Both the position numbers and the translations under genes were made by a program. The notes under the pieces were generated by a model that made no database searches, was not told the DNA's origin, and worked only from the letters and a program-made list of their open reading frames with translations. This document shows positions 36,008 through 43,425 of a stretch of DNA of 59,827 nucleotides, piece by piece (positions within the stretch are counted from its first letter, which is position 1; each line of letters opens with the position of its first letter). Location: the IMG/VR virus record IMGVR_UViG_3300027833_000054, positions 1-59,827 of that record; one strand, 5' to 3'. Source of the stretch: a virus.

Positions 36008-36040
36008 TTACCCCTGACAACTTAGGCATTCATCATCTCC
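36008..36040 (-). repeat. Second copy of the nrdA C-terminal tail (vestige)
   Basis: Reading minus strand, this stretch encodes GDDECLSCQG then TAA. That is the same DDECLSCQG tail as the end of NrdA (36155-36187), but with several synonymous changes (TGC CTA AGT TGT CAG GGG versus TGC TTA AGC TGC CAA GGA). It sits 110 bases past the nrdA stop without a frame leading into it. It is best explained as the left-over end of an older or exchanged nrdA copy. Confidence 0.75.
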
Positions 36041-36151
36041 TTTAAATATGTTTCTTATTAGTTGCCTGATAGTAAGTTTACAATAGCAGCACCATCAGTA
36101 GCCATAGTTACCTGAGCTTGTACAAAGTAAACTATAAGAAACAATTAGTTG

Positions 36152-37900
36152 TTATCCTTGGCAGCTTAAGCACTCATCATCATCCACACTGTAGTCCGTT
36201 AGGGCTACTCTGGTAGGTTTAAAGCTGACGGTATCAGCCTTAGCACCTGCACTTGTTCGTAAGTAATAGAGTCCTTTTAGTTTCTTATTGAAGGCGCGTA
36301 GGTGCACCTCATTTACGTACGCTTTGTCGGTTCCTGAAGGAAAGAATAAGTTTACACTTTGTCCTTGACAAATGAATGGTTGTCGTTCTGCAGCATGATC
36401 TACTACCCATCTTTGGTCTATCTCAAATGCTGTTTTGAATACATCTTTATCCCAATCTGACATCCAATTTAAATGTTGAACACTACCCTCATGTAGTATG
36501 ATTGATGTCCATTGCTTTTCTAACCAAGATTCGTCATCACTATATTCTTTTAGTTTAGTATCAAGGTAAGAGTTCTTAACAAGATGTGCACCAACTCTGG
36601 TCCTGTGGGTGAATGCATTAGATTTTAGAGGTTCAATAGATGCTGAGCATCCTGCAATAATAGATGAGTTGGCATTAGGTGCTATAGCTAGTAGGTGAGA
36701 GTTACGTACTCCTTCTACATCTGGGCAAGCCCCACGTTCCTCAGCTAGATATACAGAAGCAGATCGAGCTTGAGCTTTGATGTGCGTAAACATATCAGTG
36801 TTGTATGCAGTAGCCATAGGAGTTTCCCACGGTATCCCTACACGCTGTAATGCACTATGGAAGCCCATAGCACCGAGACCTAATGAACGCTCTTGTGTGG
36901 CACTATAGACAGCCTTACGGAGTTCTTTAGGTGCATGGAAGCAGAAGAAGCTTATTACGTTGTCAAGCATGGTGATAAGGTCAGCTACCATAGTGGTTTC
37001 TTTCCAATCCTCATAGTATTCAAGGTTTACACTTGACAGGCAACAAACTGCCGTACGCTCTTCATTTGTCGGTAAGTGAATTTCATTACAAAGGTTTGAA
37101 CCTTTGATGGTTAAACCTTTCTCTCTCATTTCTGGTGGTAGATGCCTGTTGGCTTCATCAATGAAGTTTAGGTACGGTTCACCAGTACGGAATCGTGTCT
37201 CTACAAGACGTTCCCATAGATCCCTTGCAGGTAATGTATCTCTTACTGTTTGATCGTTAGGGTCTACCAGATCCCATGTTCCACCTGACATGACTGCATC
37301 CATAAACGAATCTGTAATGTTTACAGCGTTGTGAATGTTGAACGCTTTGCGGTTAGGGTCACCGCCTGTGGGTACACGTATGTTGATGAACTCAACAATG
37401 TCTGGATGACTTATGTCCATATAAGCAGCATAAGAACCCTTACGAGTCTTACCTTGCCTGTAAGCAGTCATATCTGCATCAACAGTTTTTATGAAGGGAA
37501 TTGGAGATGGAGCAACATCGCTGACAGACCTAATGTCAGACCAATGACCACCAACACCACCGCCTTTGACTGAAAGCCAACGTAGCTCTGTACTGTGTCC
37601 AATAAGGCCATCGAGAGAATCAGGAACATAAGATAGGAAACAACTAATAGGAAGACCACGTACTTTTTCTCCGAGTGCTGGTGCGTTAGATAAGATAGGT
37701 GAGCTAAACATAAACCAACCTTTACTTGCATAGTCATATATTCGCTGTGCTAGGTCATAATCAGTTTTACAGAATGCCATAGCAGCTCTTGCATATGCAT
37801 CTTGTGGGTCTTCATCTTCATGACAGTAGTAATCTTTTAGGAGTGTGTATGCTTGGTTTGAAAGTAAACTGTTTCGTGAGTAATCAACTACAATGCTCAT
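36152..37900 (-). CDS. nrdA: Ribonucleotide reductase class I, large subunit (no ATP cone)
   Basis: 582 residues, starting after CAGGAGTGGATAG. Active-site residues: first redox Cys in LPISCFLSYV; the N-x-C-x-E loop in GSNLCNEIHL (radical Cys and Glu); second redox Cys in AVCCLSSVNLEYY; the radical-relay tyrosines in LKGLYYLRTSA; and the C-terminal CxxC in DDECLSCQG, which is re-reduced by the glutaredoxin next door. It lacks the N-terminal ATP-cone of cellular NrdA (E. coli 761 residues), so it probably escapes dATP feedback. Genes for the reductant, NrdA and NrdB are in one run. Confidence 0.92.
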   Translation of the reverse strand: MSIVVDYSRNSLLSNQAYTLLKDYYCHEDEDPQDAYARAAMAFCKTDYDLAQRIYDYASKGWFMFSSPILSNAPALGEKVRGLPISCFLSYVPDSLDGLIGHSTELRWLSVKGGGVGGHWSDIRSVSDVAPSPIPFIKTVDADMTAYRQGKTRKGSYAAYMDISHPDIVEFINIRVPTGGDPNRKAFNIHNAVNITDSFMDAVMSGGTWDLVDPNDQTVRDTLPARDLWERLVETRFRTGEPYLNFIDEANRHLPPEMREKGLTIKGSNLCNEIHLPTNEERTAVCCLSSVNLEYYEDWKETTMVADLITMLDNVISFFCFHAPKELRKAVYSATQERSLGLGAMGFHSALQRVGIPWETPMATAYNTDMFTHIKAQARSASVYLAEERGACPDVEGVRNSHLLAIAPNANSSIIAGCSASIEPLKSNAFTHRTRVGAHLVKNSYLDTKLKEYSDDESWLEKQWTSIILHEGSVQHLNWMSDWDKDVFKTAFEIDQRWVVDHAAERQPFICQGQSVNLFFPSGTDKAYVNEVHLRAFNKKLKGLYYLRTSAGAKADTVSFKPTRVALTDYSVDDDECLSCQG

Positions 37901-38117
37901 CTATCCACTCCTGTGTTTTAGTTATACTTTTGAAACCTACGAGAGTTGCTCCAGTTGCTGTGTTTAGTACTGTGGGAACACTTCGTACCTTATGGTGAAT
38001 GGCGGATTCTATGTCTTTGCCAATGTCTATTTCGTCATAGTCAATATTGTTATTGTTAAGGACAGCGGATACAGCTTTGCATGGCTGACACCCTTCTGTG
38101 TAAAACTTGATAATCAT
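37884..38117 (-). CDS. Glutaredoxin/thioredoxin-like protein
   Basis: 77 residues, a minimal thioredoxin fold. The redox site is C10-x-x-C13 in TEGCQPC, with the cis-Pro loop in VRSVPTVL and a final amphipathic helix. It overlaps the nrdA start by 17 bases, so its natural partner is the phage reductase, reducing the CxxC tail of NrdA. Confidence 0.85.
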   Translation of the reverse strand: MIIKFYTEGCQPCKAVSAVLNNNNIDYDEIDIGKDIESAIHHKVRSVPTVLNTATGATLVGFKSITKTQEWIDEHCS

Positions 38118-38302
38118 TCTTTGCCCCTGTTATCTTTGTAGTTTTCTAGTGCTTCTTCTATTCTTGCTGCTGATAACGCATCAACTAATTGACCTAGTGT
38201 TATCAGTTCATCATCATCTAATTTATACTGCAGTAGGGTAGGTACACCCTTTTTATATCTAATTACGGTAGACCTTAGCCATGTAAGTGTGTCGAATACC
38301 AT
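38114..38302 (-). CDS. Small unknown protein between phoH and glutaredoxin
   Basis: 62 residues from ATG 38302, which follows GGGAG of the phoH end; a start four codons earlier is also open. Basic in the middle (LRSTVIRYKKG), then an acidic helical C-terminus (LDDDELITLGQLVDAL). Overlaps its downstream gene by four bases. Not recognised. Confidence 0.5.
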   Translation of the reverse strand: MVFDTLTWLRSTVIRYKKGVPTLLQYKLDDDELITLGQLVDALSAARIEEALENYKDNRGKE

Positions 38303-38303
38303 A

Positions 38304-39002
38304 TTAACTCCCATTCATTGAGTAATACCTGTCAAATGCTTTGGTTATCTCACGACAGAATACAGATCGTACAATGTCATCAGGGTTGTTGAAGTCAGTG
38401 ACTCCTATATTCTCAGATACTTCTGGAAGTGAAGTGTCTTTGTGCATGTCTATTAGTAGCTTTAATCCAGACTTTAAACCTAAACGAGCCTGAGGTATGT
38501 CACCACAAATGACAACTTTAGAGTCCTTACCTATTCTTTTGAGGAACATTTCTATTTCTTTTGGTGTTGTATGCTGCGCTTCATCTAGTATCACAAAAGA
38601 GTTATCAAAGGTACGACCTTGCATATACTCAAATGGGACTACTTGAAGTGTTCCGTCTTGGTATGATTTCTCAAAGTTTCCATTTAGATGTTTACGAAGT
38701 ATATCAGTGTAAGGTGTAATCCAAGGTGCCATTTTATCTATCTCTTCTCCGGGCAAGAAGCCAATAGATTTAGAGTCTGATACGTTTGGTCTGCATAGTA
38801 CAATCCTACTATCCCTGTTATCTATCTTAAACTGAGCTGCCATAGTGGATGCAATATATGTTTTACCTGAACCTGCAAACCCTGTACCTACAGATACTAC
38901 ATTTTTATCAATAGAGTTAATGTATTTTGATTGATTCTGAGACAGTGCTTGTAAACCTAACGAGTTACTTGGTACTTTCTTCTTGATGTTTGTCTTCTTC
39001 AA
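38304..39002 (-). CDS. phoH: PhoH-like P-loop ATPase
   Basis: 232 residues. Walker A GFAGSGKT at residues 41-48 and Walker B FVILDEAQHTTP near 137-148, both as in the PhoH core, with LCRPNVSDSKSIGFLPGE as the family signature (R-P-x-x ... GFLPGx). The start appears to be TTG at 39002 with GGAG nine bases upstream; there is no suitable ATG. It overlaps the preceding membrane-protein gene by 38 bases. PhoH is widespread in marine phages; its role is probably RNA or phosphate-stress related but unsettled. Confidence 0.85.
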   Translation of the reverse strand: MKKTNIKKKVPSNSLGLQALSQNQSKYINSIDKNVVSVGTGFAGSGKTYIASTMAAQFKIDNRDSRIVLCRPNVSDSKSIGFLPGEEIDKMAPWITPYTDILRKHLNGNFEKSYQDGTLQVVPFEYMQGRTFDNSFVILDEAQHTTPKEIEMFLKRIGKDSKVVICGDIPQARLGLKSGLKLLIDMHKDTSLPEVSENIGVTDFNNPDDIVRSVFCREITKAFDRYYSMNGS

Positions 39003-39228
39003 CTTCTGGTTCTCCGATTAGGAATTTAATACTAATTTGTAATCCATCTTCAGTTGCCATTTCAACAGCTTCTGATACTTTAAGGTACAGTTCACTTTCA
39101 AGATCTATGTGGTATTTTGTTTCCATCCAGAAAGCGTACAGAGGGTTGAGTATGAATAGTATCACTGAAGAGAACACTGCGAGTGCTGTTGCCAGCCAAA
39201 GTATTTCAGTTATCATTGTAATTATCAT
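38965..39228 (-). CDS. Small membrane protein
   Basis: 87 residues. One strong N-terminal transmembrane segment (EILWLATALAVFSSVILFIL) followed by a charged cytoplasmic or periplasmic tail ending EPEVEEDKHQEESTK. Overlaps the DUF3310-like gene by four bases and phoH by 38. Unknown. Confidence 0.5.
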   Translation of the reverse strand: MIITMITEILWLATALAVFSSVILFILNPLYAFWMETKYHIDLESELYLKVSEAVEMATEDGLQISIKFLIGEPEVEEDKHQEESTK

Positions 39229-39743
39229 TTATTGTCTCTGTCTAGGAACTCTAGTTGCATTTGTAATACGTGAATAGCTTTTGTTATATCTTGACGATGT
39301 GAATCTTTATCTCTTGTCAGGTATTTACCTACTTTTGTGTATATCGATGCACGTACACCTTCATAACCGAAGTTAGCAAAGGTAGCTTCAAGTGGTTGTA
39401 TTCCTTGATTTTTATAATGATCACCACCTACTTGTGAGTTTGTTGCAATTTCTTTATATGGTAATCCAGTGTCACAAGATATACCTGCTTTTTGCATTTT
39501 ATCTATTTGTTTATTACGAAGATTAGCTGCATCTTTGAATATTTGATGCATCTTTGCTTCATGTAAAGTTCCATTAGTTGCATTGAAGTATGCTTTGTGT
39601 GTGTTGTGTACATCTTCTTGTAGTCTATCTAGTTCACTCTTCATGTTTCTTTTACACTCTGCAGTTGTAATGCTTTTACGTAATTCATCAATATCCCCGA
39701 AGTCATCGAACCAAGGTTCTATTTTCATAATATCTAGATCCAT
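39225..39743 (-). CDS. Protein with C-terminal DUF3310 domain
   Basis: 172 residues. The N-terminal 100 are helical and charged. The C-terminus from about residue 104 (SQVGGDHYKNQGIQPLEATF … SIYTKVGKYLTRDKDSHRQD … AIHVLQMQLEFLD) carries the VGGDHY, KYLTR and DITKAIHVL elements of DUF3310, found in many phages near nucleotide-metabolism genes. Function is not known. Confidence 0.75.
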   Translation of the reverse strand: MDLDIMKIEPWFDDFGDIDELRKSITTAECKRNMKSELDRLQEDVHNTHKAYFNATNGTLHEAKMHQIFKDAANLRNKQIDKMQKAGISCDTGLPYKEIATNSQVGGDHYKNQGIQPLEATFANFGYEGVRASIYTKVGKYLTRDKDSHRQDITKAIHVLQMQLEFLDRDNK

Positions 39744-39764
39744 TTACTTTGTACTCCTGTAGTT

Positions 39765-40205
39765 TTAGTTTTGTAAGTTTCCTTTTATATATTTAATGGC
39801 TCTTTTCATACGAGGAATATTATCATTGAACCCACCTAATGCTCTGTTGCAGCTATGACATAACCATCCTCTGAATTCTTCCGTACTATGGTCATGGTCA
39901 AGAACCCAAGCACCTGAGTTACCCCCTCTTCCTTCTGCTTGTTCCTTACAGCATAAGCATATGGGACATTCATACCCTTCAGGTGGCTGACCATGTATGG
40001 ATTTAAGATACTTACGCACCTTACCTAACTCATTGTTACATGATTTACATTCCGCTCTAAGATAAGTACCTCCACCTGATGGTCCAAAGTATGAAGTAGG
40101 TAGGTTGTTCTTACACTTGGAGCATGTTTTTGTATCTTTACATGTAGGGTTTTCAGATGATACTTTTATGTTTTCTGTGAATAACTTCATTTGTTCACAT
40201 TTCAT
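39765..40205 (-). CDS. Recombination endonuclease VII (Holliday-junction type)
   Basis: 146 residues if started at ATG 40205, which overlaps the upstream stop (ATGA); GTG 40214 and ATG 40190 are alternatives. Zinc-binding Cys pairs (CSKC, CKSC, CPIC, CHSC) and the nuclease core WVLDHDHSTEEFRGWLCHSC then NRALGGFNDN match the T4 endonuclease VII family (His/Asp active site). It resolves branched DNA before packaging. Length is near that of T4 gp49 (157). Confidence 0.88.
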   Translation of the reverse strand: MKCEQMKLFTENIKVSSENPTCKDTKTCSKCKNNLPTSYFGPSGGGTYLRAECKSCNNELGKVRKYLKSIHGQPPEGYECPICLCCKEQAEGRGGNSGAWVLDHDHSTEEFRGWLCHSCNRALGGFNDNIPRMKRAIKYIKGNLQN

Positions 40206-40942
40206 ATTGTACACACTACTTTTTTATTAGCTTGATACACGGCTTCTGCGAATCCTCTTGGAGTTGCTGACCTTATGTTCTTTGTCTTCATTGATTTACC
40301 TCCAAGCTTTCTGTGTTGTGTACTTGAACCGTAACTTTCACAAGGTACTGGATCTTTTGCTGGCATTTTGAACTTACCACCTGTCCATAAACATGTTCTT
40401 TTAGAGTATGCATCTTTTGGTGCAATGTACTCTGGATACAGTGGGTGTATTTCTTCACCTTCTTTGATGTAACCACCGTATTCATATGGGTGGAAACGAT
40501 AGTCTGGTCGACGCCACTTAGTTGACAGGACTGACACTGGGTTTTCTATGTAATATGGTACTTTGAGATCGTTAAACAACTCAGCACACCATGTTGCGTA
40601 CCCTACTGCTTTTCTTTGGAACTGAGGGTCTTTGAAGTATTTAGCTTTAAACCATGCAGCACCACTTACAGCTAAGTCAGTGCATACAGGGAAGGCCATT
40701 GCGAATACAATATCTTCATCTCTATCGTTAAAGTCAATCCATAAGTCATTTATTGATTTATAGTCATGTAGGTCTGCATGTAAGTAGTAGATTGCTCCAC
40801 CACTTTCATACTTATCAACACGTGCTTTCTCCCAACTGTCTCCTTCATGCTGTATGTCGAAGCAGTAACAAGTATGCCCTGCTTTAGCCCAAGGGATTGC
40901 AGCGACACCTGTGTAGTCATATAATGAAATTACAATACTCAT
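40202..40942 (-). CDS. C5-cytosine DNA methyltransferase-like protein
   Basis: 246 residues. Motif I-like region SLYDYTGVAAIPWAKAGH … CFDIQHEG; a PC-loop AFPVCTDLAVSG with a possible catalytic Cys (motif IV); and VPYYIENPVSVLSTKW as an altered motif VI (ENP rather than ENV). The following KRTCLWTGGKFKMP is common in this phage branch. The recognition domain is small. It may modify phage DNA to avoid restriction or have changed chemistry. Overlaps both neighbours by four bases. Confidence 0.65.
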   Translation of the reverse strand: MSIVISLYDYTGVAAIPWAKAGHTCYCFDIQHEGDSWEKARVDKYESGGAIYYLHADLHDYKSINDLWIDFNDRDEDIVFAMAFPVCTDLAVSGAAWFKAKYFKDPQFQRKAVGYATWCAELFNDLKVPYYIENPVSVLSTKWRRPDYRFHPYEYGGYIKEGEEIHPLYPEYIAPKDAYSKRTCLWTGGKFKMPAKDPVPCESYGSSTQHRKLGGKSMKTKNIRSATPRGFAEAVYQANKKVVCTI

Positions 40943-41175
40943 AATAGTCCTTTAGCTTCATCTATCTTAGGTTGAAGTTTATAGTAGTGAATCATATTAC
41001 CAATACTACCAATAGACTTGGAAAGCTTAAGACTACAGTCTGTGTAAGATACATTTGCAGCTCGTAGTGCTACTAGTTCTTGTATTTCTTCTGGAGTGTA
41101 ACTGTTTACACTTACATTTTCTCCTTTACGTAGATGGTCACCAATCTTAGGCCTGAAAACGATTCCCGTATGCAT
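40939..41175 (-). CDS. Small putative DNA-binding protein (HTH-like)
   Basis: 78 residues from ATG 41175 with GGAG upstream; an earlier ATG at 41187 has none. The middle (YTPEEIQELVALRAANVSYT … LKLSKSIGSIGNMIHYYKL) reads like a SANT/resolvase-type helix-turn-helix, in which an acidic first helix is followed by a small turn and a basic recognition helix. Not matched to a named family. Confidence 0.45.
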   Translation of the reverse strand: MHTGIVFRPKIGDHLRKGENVSVNSYTPEEIQELVALRAANVSYTDCSLKLSKSIGSIGNMIHYYKLQPKIDEAKGLL

Positions 41176-41413
41176 ACTCTTCTCCATCTGTTTCTGATTC
41201 AGCTATGTTTTTATCATGCTCGTTTATACAATGATCGTATTTAATCCAGTCTTTTATATTGTTTTCATCAAGCACTTCTAGAAACTCACTATCTCTTTGA
41301 ATTGCTCTGTAATAATCTTCTGGAACTAGAATCATTTTAGCTTCAACTCCAACATTATTGTCAAAGCTTTTTTGGATTGCAGTCAGCATTTCTTTGTTTA
41401 GTCTTCCACGCAT
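41147..41413 (-). CDS. Small unknown protein
   Basis: 88 residues from ATG 41413 behind AGGGTG. Basic N-terminus (MRGRLNKEMLTAIQK), then helical and acidic (EDYYRAIQRDSEFLEVLDEN). Overlaps the next gene by 29 bases. Not recognised. Confidence 0.5.
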   Translation of the reverse strand: MRGRLNKEMLTAIQKSFDNNVGVEAKMILVPEDYYRAIQRDSEFLEVLDENNIKDWIKYDHCINEHDKNIAESETDGEEYAYGNRFQA

Positions 41414-41418
41414 TTTAT

Positions 41419-41511
41419 TCACCCTATTACTATTGATAATATTACTATTGGTGATAGTATAAGTCCGACATAGATGAACCCACTAAGTAACTCTTTTAAG
41501 TTTTCTTTCAT
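41419..41511 (-). CDS. 30-residue membrane microprotein
   Basis: A frame from ATG 41511 to TGA 41419, preceded by AAGGAAAAGAAAG. It encodes MKENLKELLSGFIYVGLILS and a further hydrophobic stretch ending VIG: a short charged head and one membrane helix. It overlaps the small gene upstream in another frame by 29 bases. The hydrophobic segment cannot be explained by that overlap alone, which supports it. Confidence 0.5.
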   Translation of the reverse strand: MKENLKELLSGFIYVGLILSPIVILSIVIG

Positions 41512-41623
41512 CTTTCTTTTCCTTATCAGGTTTAGAGAATATCTTGTCATAGTTATCTCTGAACTTCTTAGTGTTGCTTTTAGATACAAGTGCATCACCA
41601 GTTATGTTGTTATAGCTAGTCAT
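41483..41623 (-). CDS. 46-residue conserved small phage protein (NxITGDALVSK type)
   Basis: Frame from ATG 41623, overlapping the stop of the small terminase candidate. The sequence MTSYNNITGDALVSKSNTKK FRDNYDKIF is a recurring small phage protein with the invariant NxITGDxLVSK and RDNYDxIF parts. It ends in a Lys-rich tail. Function unknown, but its recurrence in marine and T7-like phages supports the gene call. Confidence 0.6.
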   Translation of the reverse strand: MTSYNNITGDALVSKSNTKKFRDNYDKIFSKPDKEKKDERKLKRVT

Positions 41624-42110
41624 TTACTACTTCACCTTCAATATCTTTTAGTGGTTTTAGTATAGGCTCATTGATGATTGCTAGTTGTTGAGCTAATTCC
41701 TCATCAGTTAAGTCTTCTAAGTTAATGTTTGTGTTGATATTCTCGGTACGTTGCAGTTTAGGTTGTTGGTATTCAGCAATAGTTGCAGCAAGTTTTGAGG
41801 CTTCTGCAGGGTCACCATCTTGAATGGCTCTGAGCATCATGATTTGCATTACAGTTAAGCCAGAGGGCATGTCACTGATTACACCATCTGAAAGATACTT
41901 TAGTATTTCTACAGTTTCTTTCATCTTTTCACGTGCTTCTTTGTTGGACCTACGCTTTTCAATGCTTTTCTTTGACATCATCTTCATATGTTCCTTATCC
42001 CATTTAGGTTTAAGGTTTGCAAGTGAAGATTCTGTGATTGCTATTTTAGGTTTCTTTGTTAGGTTTTCAGGTTTTACAATTCCTTCCACGTACTTAACGT
42101 GTTCTTTCAT
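41616..42110 (-). CDS. Probable terminase small subunit
   Basis: 164 residues. A basic, helical N-terminal half (LKPKWDKEHMKMMSKKSIEK RRSNKEAREKM) is followed by a MQIMMLRAIQDGDPAEASKL helix and an ending IAEYQQPKLQRTENINTNIN LEDLTDEELAQQL. The final helix plus an acidic LTDEEL tail is typical of small terminases of podoviruses and P22-like phages. It lies 8.5 kb from the large subunit and on the other strand. Assigned from overall pattern. Confidence 0.6.
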   Translation of the reverse strand: MKEHVKYVEGIVKPENLTKKPKIAITESSLANLKPKWDKEHMKMMSKKSIEKRRSNKEAREKMKETVEILKYLSDGVISDMPSGLTVMQIMMLRAIQDGDPAEASKLAATIAEYQQPKLQRTENINTNINLEDLTDEELAQQLAIINEPILKPLKDIEGEVVND

Positions 42111-42135
42111 CTTAGGTTACTCCTTAGTTATTTAA

Positions 42136-42160
42136 GTTCTTTAAGGTACTTAAAAGATCT
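42136..42160 (-). promoter_or_regulatory. Phage RNA polymerase promoter candidate (leftward)
   Basis: Minus strand reads AGATCTTTTAAGTACC followed by TTAAAGAAC. It shares the ATCTTTTAAGTACCTT core with the sites at 46801, 50145 and 50192. It lies 26 bases upstream of the small terminase candidate in an 80-base gap, pointing the right way to drive that gene and the replication genes. Confidence 0.6.
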
Positions 42161-42192
42161 AGAGAGTAACCTAGATGTCAAGGCTTTGTCAT

Positions 42193-42603
42193 TTATCTAT
42201 AAAAGATATGATCATCTATCCTGAAAAGGACTGTCATATGGTCTGCCCAGTATGGGTTTACATAGGTTGCATGGTAGTGTGTTGCTCCATTTGATATATC
42301 AGTTACTCTGCCATAGAAAATGTTAGCAGCTAGAATGGTCGCTTCTAGCATAGCTTTGTCGTTTGTAGGTACGTCAGACATTCCATCACAAAACCAAGAA
42401 TATTGACATTTGTGTCTTATGGGGTTTTCCATATCCCATGCATGGTATTTGGCTTGTTTGACTACTTCACATACAGTGTCTGGATAACGTTCATCGTTGA
42501 CCCTGTTCATTGTACTAAAACCGACTGCTAGTTGACCTACTACTGGTTGGTCTCTTGCCTCAAAGTATAGGTTTAAGGCCAAACACATGACTGCTTCTAA
42601 CAT
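42193..42603 (-). CDS. Cell-wall hydrolase, SleB/CwlJ type
   Basis: 136 residues. The family signature is clear: CLALNLYFEARDQPVVGQLAVG, FSTMNRVNDERYPDTVCEVV, CQYSWFCDG, NGATHYHATYV, and the Glu in FEAR as proposed catalytic residue. No signal peptide. Such hydrolases cleave peptidoglycan and occur in phages beside or in place of lysozymes. Here the gene is in the early leftward block, away from the lysis group, so it may act early or be exported by other means. Confidence 0.85.
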   Translation of the reverse strand: MLEAVMCLALNLYFEARDQPVVGQLAVGFSTMNRVNDERYPDTVCEVVKQAKYHAWDMENPIRHKCQYSWFCDGMSDVPTNDKAMLEATILAANIFYGRVTDISNGATHYHATYVNPYWADHMTVLFRIDDHIFYR

Positions 42604-42609
42604 AATTTA

Positions 42610-43260
42610 TTACCCTTGTATTCTGATTACTTTAAGCATTTTAGCCCCATGACCGGGGTATGCCACTACTTTTACTGATTTATCCCAACATGCCCTACAG
42701 TCTTTACATTGACCATCTCTTGTGTAAGCACCACATTCGAAAGCTTCTTTAGGTGGCTTTGTACTCCAGATGGTTGATGTTGTATCACCTTTTATAATTC
42801 CACCATTGATAGAATCTGAGGATAGACGTACTACTGCATTTGGAAGTTCAGCTATTTCATTTAATACTTTGGTGAACTTAGGGAACTTGTGTTGTCTTGT
42901 TGGGAACCAGTGTTTGGTTGTTGGTGTTCTTTTAATAACTTGTTTGATCTTCTTAGCTAATCTGAGGTCATAGCAATCACCGCTGTCAAACCATCGAAAT
43001 AGTTCATCATTGAATATTGCTTCTACCATGTTATCAACCCAATCCTTACGTTTCCAATCTTCTTTGTTATGTATTCTTGGGGCTTTAACATTGGGCATAT
43101 TGTACATACCTGTGGTTGCGTAACAACCTTTACATGCATCTACAAGTTCTATAATGCCTTTGATGATTGATTTTATACTTCCGGGGCATGTTTTCAAGGC
43201 TTCCAATGACCATGATTTACATTTACGTGGCATCTTACTTGTTTTAGAGAGTTTAATCAT
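42610..43260 (-). CDS. gp88-like protein (Cys/His-rich phage protein)
   Basis: 216 residues. Blocks KTCPGS … CKGCYATTGMYNMPNVKAPR, FRWFDSGDCYDL, KHWFPTRQHKFPKFTKVL, NAVVRLSSDS and the Cys cluster CGAYTRDGQCKDCRACWDK follow the order of the phage gene-product-88 family. Cys spacing suggests metal binding (possibly an Fe-S cluster); the biochemical role is unknown. Start after CAGGAAGTAAC. Confidence 0.7.
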   Translation of the reverse strand: MIKLSKTSKMPRKCKSWSLEALKTCPGSIKSIIKGIIELVDACKGCYATTGMYNMPNVKAPRIHNKEDWKRKDWVDNMVEAIFNDELFRWFDSGDCYDLRLAKKIKQVIKRTPTTKHWFPTRQHKFPKFTKVLNEIAELPNAVVRLSSDSINGGIIKGDTTSTIWSTKPPKEAFECGAYTRDGQCKDCRACWDKSVKVVAYPGHGAKMLKVIRIQG

Positions 43261-43261
43261 G

Positions 43262-43369
43262 TTACTTCCTGTCGATTATATTAAGAATGAAAGATATAAT
43301 CATTATTGTAGGTATTATAAATACCATATGAGCCTGTCTCAATGGTCCTTTTAGGTACTTCTGGTACAT
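43262..43369 (-). CDS. Possible 35-residue membrane peptide
   Basis: A frame from ATG 43369 to TAA 43262 encodes a basic head (MYQKYLKGPLRQAH) and one hydrophobic helix (MVFIIPTIMIISFILNII). It ends one base before the gp88-like gene. The only ribosome site touches the ATG, and part of the frame resembles the promoter motif, so it is uncertain. Confidence 0.3.
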   Translation of the reverse strand: MYQKYLKGPLRQAHMVFIIPTIMIISFILNIIDRK

Positions 43370-43387
43370 TCCTTTGTCACTTGATTT

Positions 43388-43417
43388 AAAAACAAAGGGA
43401 CCTTTTCAGGCCCCTTT
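43388..43417 (-). terminator. Rho-independent terminator after SSB-like gene
   Basis: On the minus strand AAAGGGGCC … GGTCCCTTT forms a stem with a TGAAAA loop, followed by GTTTTTAAA. It begins eight bases after the stop of the SSB-like gene at 43426. It should separate the rII/SSB transcript from the gp88-like and later genes. Confidence 0.75.
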
Positions 43418-43425
43418 ATATTTAT

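Noticed and set aside
36041-36151. A group I intron in nrdA
   Set aside because: The inverted repeats and the second tail copy raised this idea, but nrdA is uninterrupted to its natural end and no intron core sequence was recognised.
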